Below are positions 15,011 through 21,873 of a stretch of DNA of 23,108 nt, piece after piece (within the stretch, counting starts at the first letter, position 1; every line of letters begins with the position of its first letter). The translations under genes were made by a program, and so were the position numbers. Where the stretch lies: assembly GCA_900551885.1 (NCBI GenBank), contig URXS01000023.1, positions 1-23,108 on the forward strand. The letters are read 5' to 3'. The notes under the pieces were generated by a model. It was not told where the DNA came from, did no database searches, and saw only the letters and a program-made list of their open reading frames with translations. This DNA comes from an uncultured Oscillibacter sp. (GTDB lineage: Bacteria; Bacillota; Clostridia; Oscillospirales; Oscillospiraceae).

Positions 15011-15493
15011 TTACGCCGCCTCCTTTCCGATCACAATTTTGCCTTCTGCAATTACCCGGCCCAAGGACCGGATAATGGAGAGAACCAGACCCAGCAGAGG
15101 CCCGATATAAACAACAGCCAGAGGCAGGCCCATGGCGGGGCTGATCTGTCCTGCGGAGGAAGTTACCATGTGGTAAGCGTTGACCGACAGCATGGCGAAT
15201 ACCACCGCGCAGAAGAGATAAACCACAATGTTCAGAGCGGCGCGGACACGGCGCGGCATCCAAAGCACAAATGTATCAATGGAAATAATGGAGCGGCACT
15301 TAATGGAGAGACTCAGCGTGAGAAAGCCGGTCCACACAAACAAGTATCTGCTCATTTCCTCACTCCAGGTCAAGGAGTTGTTGAACAGATAGCGGCAGAC
15401 CACCTGCAGTCCGGAAACCACTGTTATGGCCGTGATGATCACGCATAGCAGGACTTCCTCAAAATTGTCCCATGCCCATCGCAACTTTTTCAT
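15011..15493 (-). CDS. dctQ: TRAP transporter small permease (DctQ family)
   Basis: I chose ATG 15493 (MKKLRWAWDNFEEVLL), which follows AAGGAGGAACAT at ideal spacing, over an upstream start at 15532 that lies before this ribosome site. The 160-residue product has four membrane helices (about 12-34, 45-65, 85-108, 123-145) and the DctQ-type segment RYLFNNSLTWSEEMSRYLFV. It forms the membrane complex with DctM and is the first gene of the operon. A strong promoter lies 70-100 bp upstream. Confidence 0.93.
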   Translation of the reverse strand: MKKLRWAWDNFEEVLLCVIITAITVVSGLQVVCRYLFNNSLTWSEEMSRYLFVWTGFLTLSLSIKCRSIISIDTFVLWMPRRVRAALNIVVYLFCAVVFAMLSVNAYHMVTSSAGQISPAMGLPLAVVYIGPLLGLVLSIIRSLGRVIAEGKIVIGKEAA

Positions 15494-15565
15494 ATGTTCC
15501 TCCTTCATATACTCACCCATAAAGCTGAGCAATCAGATATCACCTGTCTGACAGCTTATAGCTGA

Positions 15566-15605
15566 ATGATAATTCTTCTTTTTCAATTTGTCAATAATTT
15601 TACAA
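15566..15605 (-). promoter_or_regulatory. Promoter of the TRAP operon with an overlapping operator-like box
   Basis: On the minus strand, TTGACA (15589-15594) and TATCAT (15566-15571) are exactly 17 bp apart, a near-consensus promoter placing the start near 15558. Overlapping the -35 is TTGTCAATAAT...TACAA (15588-15605, plus-strand reading), very similar to the box upstream of gntR. Binding of GntR here would block RNA polymerase; this is inferred. Confidence 0.65.
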
Positions 15606-15672
15606 TCACTTCTCCTGATTTGTGTGATTCAACTAAACTTTGTTAAAAATTTCGTAATTTTCGACGATTTCA

Positions 15673-15715
15673 AAAAGAAGCAGGGCAGTAAGGAATTTCC
15701 CTTGCTGCCCTGCTT
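15673..15715 (-). terminator. Rho-independent terminator of the molybdenum-type operon
   Basis: AAGCAGGGCAG (15678-15688) pairs with CTGCCCTGCTT (15705-15715), extended inward by a T-G pair and AAGG/CCTT to a 16-bp stem with a 6-nt loop. On the minus strand it is followed by CTTTTTG. It lies about 125 bp after the NTPase stop and upstream of the TRAP promoter, so it ends the operon that starts at the FecCD-like permease. Confidence 0.8.
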
Positions 15716-15838
15716 GATTTACAATGGTTCAAAATATGGGATCCATGGCTGGTTCTGCCCTGAGAAGCGTAACCTGTACTGCTTCACTGAAATATTTTAT
15801 AGATAGTGAAACCCTTCCTGAGAGTGACAACAATATGA

Positions 15839-16387
15839 TTAGAATTCTGAGGACAGCGGATCCTTATGACAGACTTCCTTCGCCGTTGGCAGGCATAGTG
15901 TCCGGGCCAGCTCGTCCCGATTTTCCACGGTCACCTCCACCAGTCGGACCTGAGGGTGGGCGGCGATCTGCGCTAAAAATGGGACGTCAGCCCGCTGTAA
16001 AACGCCAAGAATGGGGATATTCCCGTCCAGAGCCTGAAGAGTCGCCCGGCAGAAGGACCGGGCGTCCGCCTCATGAGGACCCAGTTCGTCCATGACCAGC
16101 AAATCGGCGGAGGTTCCCGCTGCCAGAGCAGCGCGGCCCAGGCGGTCAAAACGGTCGGCGACCGCTGCTCCTGCCGGCTCGCCGCAGGAAAACAGGAGAT
16201 TTTCCAAAGCGGGGCGCTCTCTGCGATCTGCCCGCAACAAATGAACGGAGATCCGGCCGGGGACGGCAGAGGCGCTTTTTACTGTGAAAAAACCTCCCAG
16301 AGAGCCGTGGTATTGAGCTAACAACCCTTTTATCAGGGTGCTCTTGCCCACGCCCTTCTCGCCAGTTAAAAAGAGATGCTTCGCCAT
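15839..16387 (-). CDS. THEP1-like nucleoside-triphosphatase (NTPase_1 family) in a molybdenum-type operon
   Basis: ATG 16387 follows GGAGGATTTTTAGT and lies just past the stop of the MoeA-like gene. A longer reading from 16534 would overlap that gene by about 145 bp and is rejected. The 182 residues begin MAKHLFLTGEKGVGKSTLIK, a Walker A loop (GEKGVGKST), and carry LLVMDELGPHEADARSF near 95-111. This matches the DE.G..E Walker B region typical of THEP1-like NTPases. GNIPILGVLQRADVPFL near 120-136 fits the family core. THEP1-like proteins hydrolyse NTPs in vitro but their roles are mostly unclear. In this operon a job in molybdopterin handling, comparable to MobB as a GTP-binding adaptor, is a guess from context. 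The length is normal for the family. Confidence 0.8.
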   Translation of the reverse strand: MAKHLFLTGEKGVGKSTLIKGLLAQYHGSLGGFFTVKSASAVPGRISVHLLRADRRERPALENLLFSCGEPAGAAVADRFDRLGRAALAAGTSADLLVMDELGPHEADARSFCRATLQALDGNIPILGVLQRADVPFLAQIAAHPQVRLVEVTVENRDELARTLCLPTAKEVCHKDPLSSEF

Positions 16388-16388
16388 A

Positions 16389-17579
16389 CTAAAAATCCTC
16401 CAGTCCCCGCAGAAGGGTGACCTCCAGGTCCTCTCCTGCCCGGCGTTCTTCACAGCCCAGTTCCGTGATATATACGGCTCCGGCTCCCAAGGCATCGGGC
16501 ATACTGCCACCCCGCCAGGGCTTCTGCTTGACAAGATAGCCGCCGGAGGTGGGTGTGACGTCCATCATACAGAGGATCTCCATATTGCTGGGGGCATGGA
16601 TAGGCTCGGTGAGCGTGCCGCGGATGGTCTGGCGGCGGGGCAGTGGTTTGTGGAGCAGCCGGTGGACAATGGCACGGATGCACCAGTCCATACCATAGAG
16701 GACTGCCAAAGGTGGACCGGGCAGGTTGATCACAGGTTTGTTGTGGATCAGGGCCACACACATAGGCTTGCCTGGCGCGGCAGCCACCCAGTGGAAGAGG
16801 GCGGAGCCCCGCTCCTCCAGCAGATGGGCGTTAAAGTCTTCCGCCCCCTTGGAGGAGCCGCCGTTGATCAGTATCACGTCGGCGTCTTCCAGTGCCCGGT
16901 CCAGTGCGGCAGCCACGTCGGCGGGCCGGTCAGGCGTAATGGGATAGCAAAGGGGCTTGGCCCCCATCTCTGTCAGCAGCCCTTGCACCAGAATGCTGTT
17001 GCTGTCGATATTCTGGCCCCGCGCCACTGGGACGCCCAGCGGTACCAGCTCGCTGCCGGTAGGCAGGAAGGCTACCCGGGGAGCCTGATACACCTCAACG
17101 TGGGTAATACCTCCCATAGCCAGGCAGGCCAGGTCGAAGGGGCGTAGCTGCCGCTCTTTCCTGGCCAGTAGTTCTCCCGCCCGGATGGTGCTGCCCCGGG
17201 GCCGGATGTTCTGCCCGGGCTCCAGAGGACCCTCCCAGCGGAGCGTGAGCCGTCCCTCAGGTGAGAGCTCCGCCTGTTCAATGGGGATCACCGCGTCAAA
17301 AAGGTCGTCGAAGTCATCCCCGGTATCTGCCCGGCAGAAATCCACCCCCGGCTTCCAGTTGGAGGTATCCGGCGGGCCGCTCTGAAATCGGGCGGAGGAG
17401 ACAGCCACCCCATCCATGGCGGAAGCCCGCACCACGGGGATGGACACCTGGGAAAACTGGTCGTGTACCAGGACACGGCCCAGGGCTTCTTCCACGGGAA
17501 TCGTCTCCGTTTTGTAAACAGGGGTCCACTGTTGGAACAGGGTCTCCAACACCTGGGCCCGGGTGGGCAATGATGCCAT
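16389..17579 (-). CDS. MoeA-like molybdopterin molybdenumtransferase
   Basis: The 396-residue protein follows the MoeA plan: an N-terminal region with SAMDGVAV (53-60), a GQNIRPRGS turn (122-130), then the MoCF/MogA-like domain with PTGSELVPLG (173-182), NIDSNS (190-195) and GGSSKGAEDF (240-249). The C-terminal domain covers ~320-396. MoeA inserts molybdate or tungstate into adenylated molybdopterin. One position is unusual: the common LPGNP motif reads NLPGPP (285-290). The start codon overlaps the stop of the methyltransferase gene by one base (TGATG), and the stop is 1 bp from the next ATG, so the genes are tightly coupled. It may be a specialised paralogue, since no moaA, moaC or moaE is in the window. 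Confidence 0.88.
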   Translation of the reverse strand: MASLPTRAQVLETLFQQWTPVYKTETIPVEEALGRVLVHDQFSQVSIPVVRASAMDGVAVSSARFQSGPPDTSNWKPGVDFCRADTGDDFDDLFDAVIPIEQAELSPEGRLTLRWEGPLEPGQNIRPRGSTIRAGELLARKERQLRPFDLACLAMGGITHVEVYQAPRVAFLPTGSELVPLGVPVARGQNIDSNSILVQGLLTEMGAKPLCYPITPDRPADVAAALDRALEDADVILINGGSSKGAEDFNAHLLEERGSALFHWVAAAPGKPMCVALIHNKPVINLPGPPLAVLYGMDWCIRAIVHRLLHKPLPRRQTIRGTLTEPIHAPSNMEILCMMDVTPTSGGYLVKQKPWRGGSMPDALGAGAVYITELGCEERRAGEDLEVTLLRGLEDF

Positions 17580-18511
17580 CAGTCATTCCTCCTGTTCGTT
17601 TTCTGTAGATCTGCGGGCTCTGAGCGGACCCGGATATCCCAGAGAATGCGCCCATAGCAGGCGCGGCTGGTTTCAGTGATCATACCGTCCTGGTCGGCGT
17701 GGGCCTGCAGCCACTTCAGAATGCGGGCCTCATTTTCCGGTGTACATTCGTCCAGGGGAAGGATGTGTTCCATCATCATGGAAGCATAATCGGCACCCGG
17801 GGCGAACCTCCGCTCCCGCGATTGATGGTCGTAGGAGGTCTCGGGAAGATAGCCCATCAGCAGCAGGACATTGAACAGGGAATAAAACCAGCGTCCGCCC
17901 CAGGGAGAGGCGGGGGCAAGGCCGAACAGCTCCGTCTGGAGCTGCTGGCGCACAGAGTTGTGGTGATAAATGTGGGTGATGTTGCAGCAGTAAGCCCGGC
18001 TCATGTCCATGACCTTCTGCAATCCTGCCGCTCCGTGAATGGCGGGGGTAAGAGAGCTGAACACCAGGTCAAAGGCACCTTCCAGCCCCGCTTCCCGCAC
18101 GTTCAGGGCCTGGAAATCGCAGGTGCGCAGGGTCACATTGTCCACGCCCTCCCGCCGGGCATGCTCGATACCGTATTGAATCATTTTGGGTGAGAGATCA
18201 AAGCCTGTGACCCAGTGGACCTTATGGGCAAAGGCCACGGCAAACCGGCCGGGGCCGCAGCCGATGTCAGCCACCTGGTATTCCGGCCGCAGCAGCTCCC
18301 GGCTCTCCAGATAGGCCACGGTGCTTCGCACCCGTTCTTCTCCCTTCTGGCCATGCACCCGCTCCCTTTCCCAGGATTCTGCCCGCCGGTCCCACTTCTG
18401 GGGAGAGTGATCCGGCTTGTCCCTGGGCTGGGATTCCTGCATGGCCAGAAAATAATCCAGATCTCCGGTAAGGCCCCAGAGCGGTGATTTTTGCGTGTTG
18501 GACTGTGTCAT
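17579..18511 (-). CDS. Class I SAM-dependent methyltransferase of the molybdenum-type operon
   Basis: This is a 310-residue protein. Residues ~35-70 form a helical lead (KWDRRAESWERER). Motif I is VADIGCGPGRF (80-90), the acidic end of strand 2 is D105 (VTGFDLSP), and FDLVFSSLTPAIHG (147-160) is the motif IV region. The ~130 C-terminal residues form a specific lid. ATG 18511 is preceded by AAGGGGGAATTCCATT, and the gene starts 14 bp after the ABC ATPase. The methylated substrate is unknown. Its place between an oxyanion/metal-chelate type importer and a MoeA-like gene suggests modification of a cofactor, a metal-binding small molecule or the metal itself. It could instead be a metallophore-type enzyme, but no synthase is adjacent. 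Confidence 0.85.
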   Translation of the reverse strand: MTQSNTQKSPLWGLTGDLDYFLAMQESQPRDKPDHSPQKWDRRAESWERERVHGQKGEERVRSTVAYLESRELLRPEYQVADIGCGPGRFAVAFAHKVHWVTGFDLSPKMIQYGIEHARREGVDNVTLRTCDFQALNVREAGLEGAFDLVFSSLTPAIHGAAGLQKVMDMSRAYCCNITHIYHHNSVRQQLQTELFGLAPASPWGGRWFYSLFNVLLLMGYLPETSYDHQSRERRFAPGADYASMMMEHILPLDECTPENEARILKWLQAHADQDGMITETSRACYGRILWDIRVRSEPADLQKTNRRND

Positions 18512-18525
18512 AATGGAATTCCCCC

Positions 18526-19326
18526 TTACCTAGATGGTGCCGCTGGCCGCTTGACCGGCAGGCAGAGGGTCCTTTTTCGGCCGTAGCGGTCACGGACAGT
18601 GATCACGTCGATTTCAATGTCATACACTTCCTGCAAGTGTTCGGGTGTAATGACCTCCTCCGGCGGCCCAAAGGCGGCTGCCTGTCCGTCCCGCATCAGC
18701 AGCACCTTGCTGCCGATGGAGGCCGGATGCTCCGGACTGTGGGTTGACATGACAACGCAGTAGCCCTTTTGCGCCAGATCGGCCACGACCTCCATCAGCA
18801 GTTGATGATTGGCATAGTCCAGATTGGCCGCCGGTTCGTCCAGCACGAAGATCTTGGCGGACTGGCAGATGGCCCGGGCAATGAGAATCAACTGCCGCTG
18901 GCCGCCGCTGAGAGAAGTGTATTTCTGATTGGCCAAATGAGCGGCATTCAGCTTTTCCAGCGCGGCAAAAGCGGCTTCCCGGTCGGCGGCTTTGGGGGTT
19001 TCAAACGCAGAAAAGCGAGCGGCCCGCCCCATGACCACCACATCCAAAACGGTGTAGGAGAAAATGGGGGTGTGGTATTGGGGAATGTATGCGATGCGGC
19101 TGGCCAATTCCCGAGGGGAAAAGGAACGCACGTCCTGTCCGTCCAGACGGATTGTCCCGCCGGAGATGGGCAGGATGCCCAGCAGCAGGCGAAAGAGAGT
19201 CGTTTTGCCGCATCCATTGGGCCCCACAAGGCAGAGGACATCCCCTGCGTCAGCGCAACAGCTCACCCCTTTGACCACGTCGCCGTTACCGTAGCCGCCG
19301 CAGACATGGTTTACTTCCAACAGCAT
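18526..19326 (-). CDS. ABC transporter ATP-binding protein, FecE/BtuD/MolC type
   Basis: The 266-residue ATPase has every expected motif: Walker A GPNGCGKTT (35-43), the Q-loop in IPQYHTPIFSYTVLDVVVMG, the signature LSGGQRQL, Walker B IFVLDEPAANLD and the switch histidine in MSTHSPEH. It is the energising subunit for the FecCD-like permease encoded immediately upstream, whose TGA is 1 bp before this ATG. Sequence style is that of iron-siderophore, cobalamin and molybdate (MolC) importers. The C-terminal ~30 residues (VRDRYGRKRTLCLPVKRP) are typical of some class members. The substrate choice is made by the binding protein, so the molybdate/tungstate proposal rests on neighbouring genes. Confidence 0.93.
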   Translation of the reverse strand: MLLEVNHVCGGYGNGDVVKGVSCCADAGDVLCLVGPNGCGKTTLFRLLLGILPISGGTIRLDGQDVRSFSPRELASRIAYIPQYHTPIFSYTVLDVVVMGRAARFSAFETPKAADREAAFAALEKLNAAHLANQKYTSLSGGQRQLILIARAICQSAKIFVLDEPAANLDYANHQLLMEVVADLAQKGYCVVMSTHSPEHPASIGSKVLLMRDGQAAAFGPPEEVITPEHLQEVYDIEIDVITVRDRYGRKRTLCLPVKRPAAPSR

Positions 19327-19327
19327 A

Positions 19328-20416
19328 TCAATCCCGCTCCTTCCGCTTAATGATCAGGTAAACGAAGAAAGGGGCGCCCATAATGCTGGTCACCACCCCG
19401 AGCGGCAGCTCCAGTGAGAGAACGGAGCGGGCGATATCGTCCATCAGGACCAGGTAGGTTGCGCCCAACATGGCGCTGGCGGGAATCAGGCGATTGTAGT
19501 CCACGCCCACCAGGGCCCGGGCCATGTGGGGGATCATCAGACCCACCCAGCCGATCAGGCCACCCAGGCATACGGCCGCAGCGCTGAGCAGGGTAGAGGC
19601 AAAAATAAAAATCAGGCGGTATCGGCGCACATTGATGCCAAGTGTCCGGGCTTCCTCCTCCTCCAGGGTGAGGAGATTAAGACGCCAGCGCAGCAGAAGA
19701 ATGATGGCAAGCCCCAACGCCATGGGGATAGAGCTCCAACGAAAGGAATCCATGTCGGTCTTGGTCAGGCTGCCCATCAGCCAGAAAGTGATCTGCTGGA
19801 GCACATCGTTGGGATCCGAGATGTATTTGATCATCGTGACGCCGGCGTTGCACAGAGCCATGACCATGGAGCCGGTGAGAACCAGACTGAGGATCTGGGA
19901 GTGGGCCGATTTCCGGCTGATCAAATAGGAAAAGGCAACCGCTGCGACGCCGCCGGTAAAGGCGGCCAGTTGGATCACCCAGTTGGCCGCGCCGTTGAGA
20001 ATGGCGAAAGCCGCCCCCAGGCTGGCCCCGGAGGATACCCCCAGAATGTCCGGCGAAACCAACGGATTGCGGAACATCCCCTGATAGGTGGCCCCTGCTA
20101 CCGACAGGGAGGCCCCGATGAAAACGGCGGACAGGATCCGGGGCAGCCGGATGCTCCAGAAGATGGTCACCGCCTGTGGGATGATCTCCACCGACGGCAG
20201 CAGCGCACCCCGCCAGCCCAGTCTGAGCAGGAGCCCATTGATTCCCGCACTGGCGCGGACCCAGAAGGCCCGCACGACCTCGTCCGGCCGCAGGGGATAG
20301 TACCCCACCCAGAAAGACAGCAATGCCGCCCCCACCAGCACTACCGCCAGTCCCGCCAGTACGAGCCGGTAGCGCCGCCGGATCCGGGCCGCCGACTCTC
20401 GATAGAGCAGTTCCAT
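19328..20416 (-). CDS. FecCD/BtuC/MolB-type ABC importer permease
   Basis: I chose ATG 20416 (MELLYRES), which follows GGAGGAAACGTT, giving 362 residues. A GTG- or TTG-type start further upstream has no comparable ribosome site. The protein has about 10 membrane helices and the FecCD landmarks RLPRILSAVFIGASLSVAGA, QGMFRNPLVSPDILGVSSGA, FWLMGSL, GLIGWVGLMIPHMARALVG and PLGVVTSIMGAPFFVYLI. The last two contact the ATPase and form the substrate gate in BtuC. It is the first gene of the minus-strand operon and is divergent from its binding-protein gene across an AT-rich regulatory region. Confidence 0.93.
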   Translation of the reverse strand: MELLYRESAARIRRRYRLVLAGLAVVLVGAALLSFWVGYYPLRPDEVVRAFWVRASAGINGLLLRLGWRGALLPSVEIIPQAVTIFWSIRLPRILSAVFIGASLSVAGATYQGMFRNPLVSPDILGVSSGASLGAAFAILNGAANWVIQLAAFTGGVAAVAFSYLISRKSAHSQILSLVLTGSMVMALCNAGVTMIKYISDPNDVLQQITFWLMGSLTKTDMDSFRWSSIPMALGLAIILLLRWRLNLLTLEEEEARTLGINVRRYRLIFIFASTLLSAAAVCLGGLIGWVGLMIPHMARALVGVDYNRLIPASAMLGATYLVLMDDIARSVLSLELPLGVVTSIMGAPFFVYLIIKRKERD

Positions 20417-20439
20417 AACGTTTCCTCCAGAGTCCCTTC

Positions 20440-20604
20440 TTGACAAAATTTAAAAGATATGCTATTTTTGTAAATACATTCGATATATTTTTGAAAACGA
20501 TTCGCTTTTAAAAGTATATCGTAAGTATTACATATCGAGAGGAAAATGTCAATTTCCGGTTTGCACAGACTGCACTGGCCGGAGATCATATAAAATCAAG
20601 AAAA
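20440..20604. promoter_or_regulatory. AT-rich divergent regulatory region of the molybdenum-type locus
   Basis: This region is much AT-richer than its flanks and contains three related half-sites: TCGATATAT (20480-20488), TATATCG (20515-20521) and CATATCGA (20531-20538). The GTAAGTATTAC palindrome (20521-20531) lies between the second and third. A possible plus-strand promoter is TTGAAA (20491-20496) with TATATC (20515-20520), spacing 18. ModE-type proteins recognise TATAT-rich inverted repeats, and a ModE-like domain is encoded 1.3 kb away; the link is inference. Confidence 0.45.
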
Positions 20605-20621
20605 AGAGGTGTTAATTGCAA

Positions 20622-21740
20622 ATGAAGCGAAAAGCAAGGGGGCTGGCGCTGCTTTTGACATTCCTGTTGCTGATCGGTATGCTTGCCGGCTGCGGGCAGC
20701 AGAATGCCGATTCAGAGCAGTCTACGGAAGCTGTGACCGATTCGCAGGAGGAAACCTCGGCCTCCGGCGAGCGGGAGATCACCGATATGGCCGGTCGAAC
20801 CATGACCGTACCTGAGGAGATCGACACGGTCTTTTCCACCGGTCCGGTAGCGGCCATCTACCTTTACACCCTGGTGCCCGACAAGCTGTTGGGGTGGAAT
20901 TATGAACTCAATGACATTGAAAAGAGCATCATTCTGGAGCAGTACCACGACCTGCCCAACTTTGGGCAGGGAGACGCCATCAACTACGAGGCGGTCATCG
21001 CTGCCGGTCTCACCATTGCACTCAATGTTACCAGCATCAACGACGGAAGCATTGATGAATCCGATGCCCTGGCAGAGCAGTTGGGAGTACCGGTGGTGAT
21101 GGTGAGCTCCGACCTGCTGGACGCGCCGGAAGTCTACCGCTTTATGGGGGAACTCTTCGGCGTGGAGGACCAGGCCGAGGCTCTGGCCACTTATGCGGAA
21201 GAGACTTTTGATGATATCTCCAGCCTGAATATTCCCGAAGAGGAAAAGATGCGTATTTATTACGGCAACGGGGAAGACTCCCTGGAGACAGCGCCCGCCG
21301 GGTCCTCCCACGGGCAGATCATTGATCTGGTCAACGCCATCAATGTGGCTGACCTGGAGCTGGGAGACGGCTCCCGGGTCCAGATTTCGGCGGAGCAACT
21401 GCTGGCCTGGGATCCCGATGTGATCATCGTTAACGGTGAGCCCAAGGCCAACATGACTGGTGGCGCAGCGGCGGAGGCCATTCTGGAGGATCCCACGTAC
21501 GCCACTCTCACAGCCGTGCAAAATGGAGCCGTGTATGGAACTCCCAACGCACCATTCAGTTGGGTGGACCGTCCCCCCGGACCCAACCGGATCGTTGGTA
21601 TGCGCTGGTTGTCCGGATTGATTTATCCCGAATACCTGAATTTTGACGTGGATGAAGAGGTACGGGAGTTCTTCCAGCTTTTCTACCATGTGGAACTGAC
21701 CGACGAGCAGTTGGCCCAGTTGTACGACGGTACGCTCTGA
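20622..21740 (+). CDS. ABC transporter solute-binding lipoprotein, FecB/MolA type
   Basis: ATG 20622 (MKRKARGLALLL) follows AGAGGTG; a TTG at 20616 is only 4 bp from that site, so ATG is preferred. The 372-residue product has a lipoprotein signal with LAGC and Cys24, then a Glu/Ser/Thr linker to ~50. Next comes a two-lobe helical-backbone periplasmic-binding fold: ITDMAGRTMTVPEEIDTVFS, then AAIYLYTLVPDKLLGWNY, WDPDVIIVNGEP and WVDRPPGPNRIVGMRWLSG. The last segment is a recurrent mark of a FecB-like subgroup found with metal or oxyanion importers in anaerobes. Haemophilus MolA shows that this fold can bind molybdate and tungstate. The partner permease and ATPase are divergently encoded. The ligand is proposed from the MoeA- and MobA-like neighbours; iron chelate or cobalamin remain alternatives. 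Confidence 0.88.
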   Translation: MKRKARGLALLLTFLLLIGMLAGCGQQNADSEQSTEAVTDSQEETSASGEREITDMAGRTMTVPEEIDTVFSTGPVAAIYLYTLVPDKLLGWNYELNDIEKSIILEQYHDLPNFGQGDAINYEAVIAAGLTIALNVTSINDGSIDESDALAEQLGVPVVMVSSDLLDAPEVYRFMGELFGVEDQAEALATYAEETFDDISSLNIPEEEKMRIYYGNGEDSLETAPAGSSHGQIIDLVNAINVADLELGDGSRVQISAEQLLAWDPDVIIVNGEPKANMTGGAAAEAILEDPTYATLTAVQNGAVYGTPNAPFSWVDRPPGPNRIVGMRWLSGLIYPEYLNFDVDEEVREFFQLFYHVELTDEQLAQLYDGTL

Positions 21741-21760
21741 TAAACAGCACTTTGCTTTCT

Positions 21761-21799
21761 AGATGCCTGAAAGACTCCCTTTCAGGCATCTTTTTTGTT
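21761..21799 (+). terminator. Rho-independent terminator of the solute-binding protein gene
   Basis: AGATGCCTGAAAG (21761-21773) pairs with CTTTCAGGCATCT (21779-21791) around the loop ACTCC, followed by a run of T from 21791. It is a textbook intrinsic terminator 20 bp after the stop codon. Confidence 0.95.
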
Positions 21800-21825
21800 G
21801 TTTTTTGCAATATTTATGATATAAT
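21798..21825 (+). promoter_or_regulatory. Promoter of the nucleotidyltransferase-ModE gene
   Basis: A perfect -10 TATAAT (21820-21825) is preceded at 16 bp by TTGTTT (21798-21803), inside the T tract of the preceding terminator. It places transcription about 45 bp upstream of the ATG at 21874, so this gene has its own promoter. Confidence 0.65.
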
Positions 21826-21873
21826 TTTTGAGAGATGGAAAAAAGCGATACGTGGGAAGACGGAGGTAGCACG

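Noticed and set aside
13919..15448. Open frame of about 500 codons on the plus strand
   Set aside because: Antisense to dctM and dctQ, translation is Gln/His/Asp/Gly-rich with no domain, whereas the sense strand gives complete TRAP subunits.
15494..15532. Longer dctQ start
   Set aside because: The ribosome site AAGGAGG lies between this start and ATG 15493, and the extra residues do not resemble DctQ proteins.
15673..15715. Hairpin considered as an attenuator in the TRAP leader
   Set aside because: It lies upstream of the TTGACA/TATCAT promoter, not in the transcript, and its T tract fits termination of the operon coming from the right.
20417..20621. Moco or cobalamin riboswitch in front of the importer genes
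   Set aside because: The region is AT-rich and short, with no long paired stems or conserved B12-box-like element visible.
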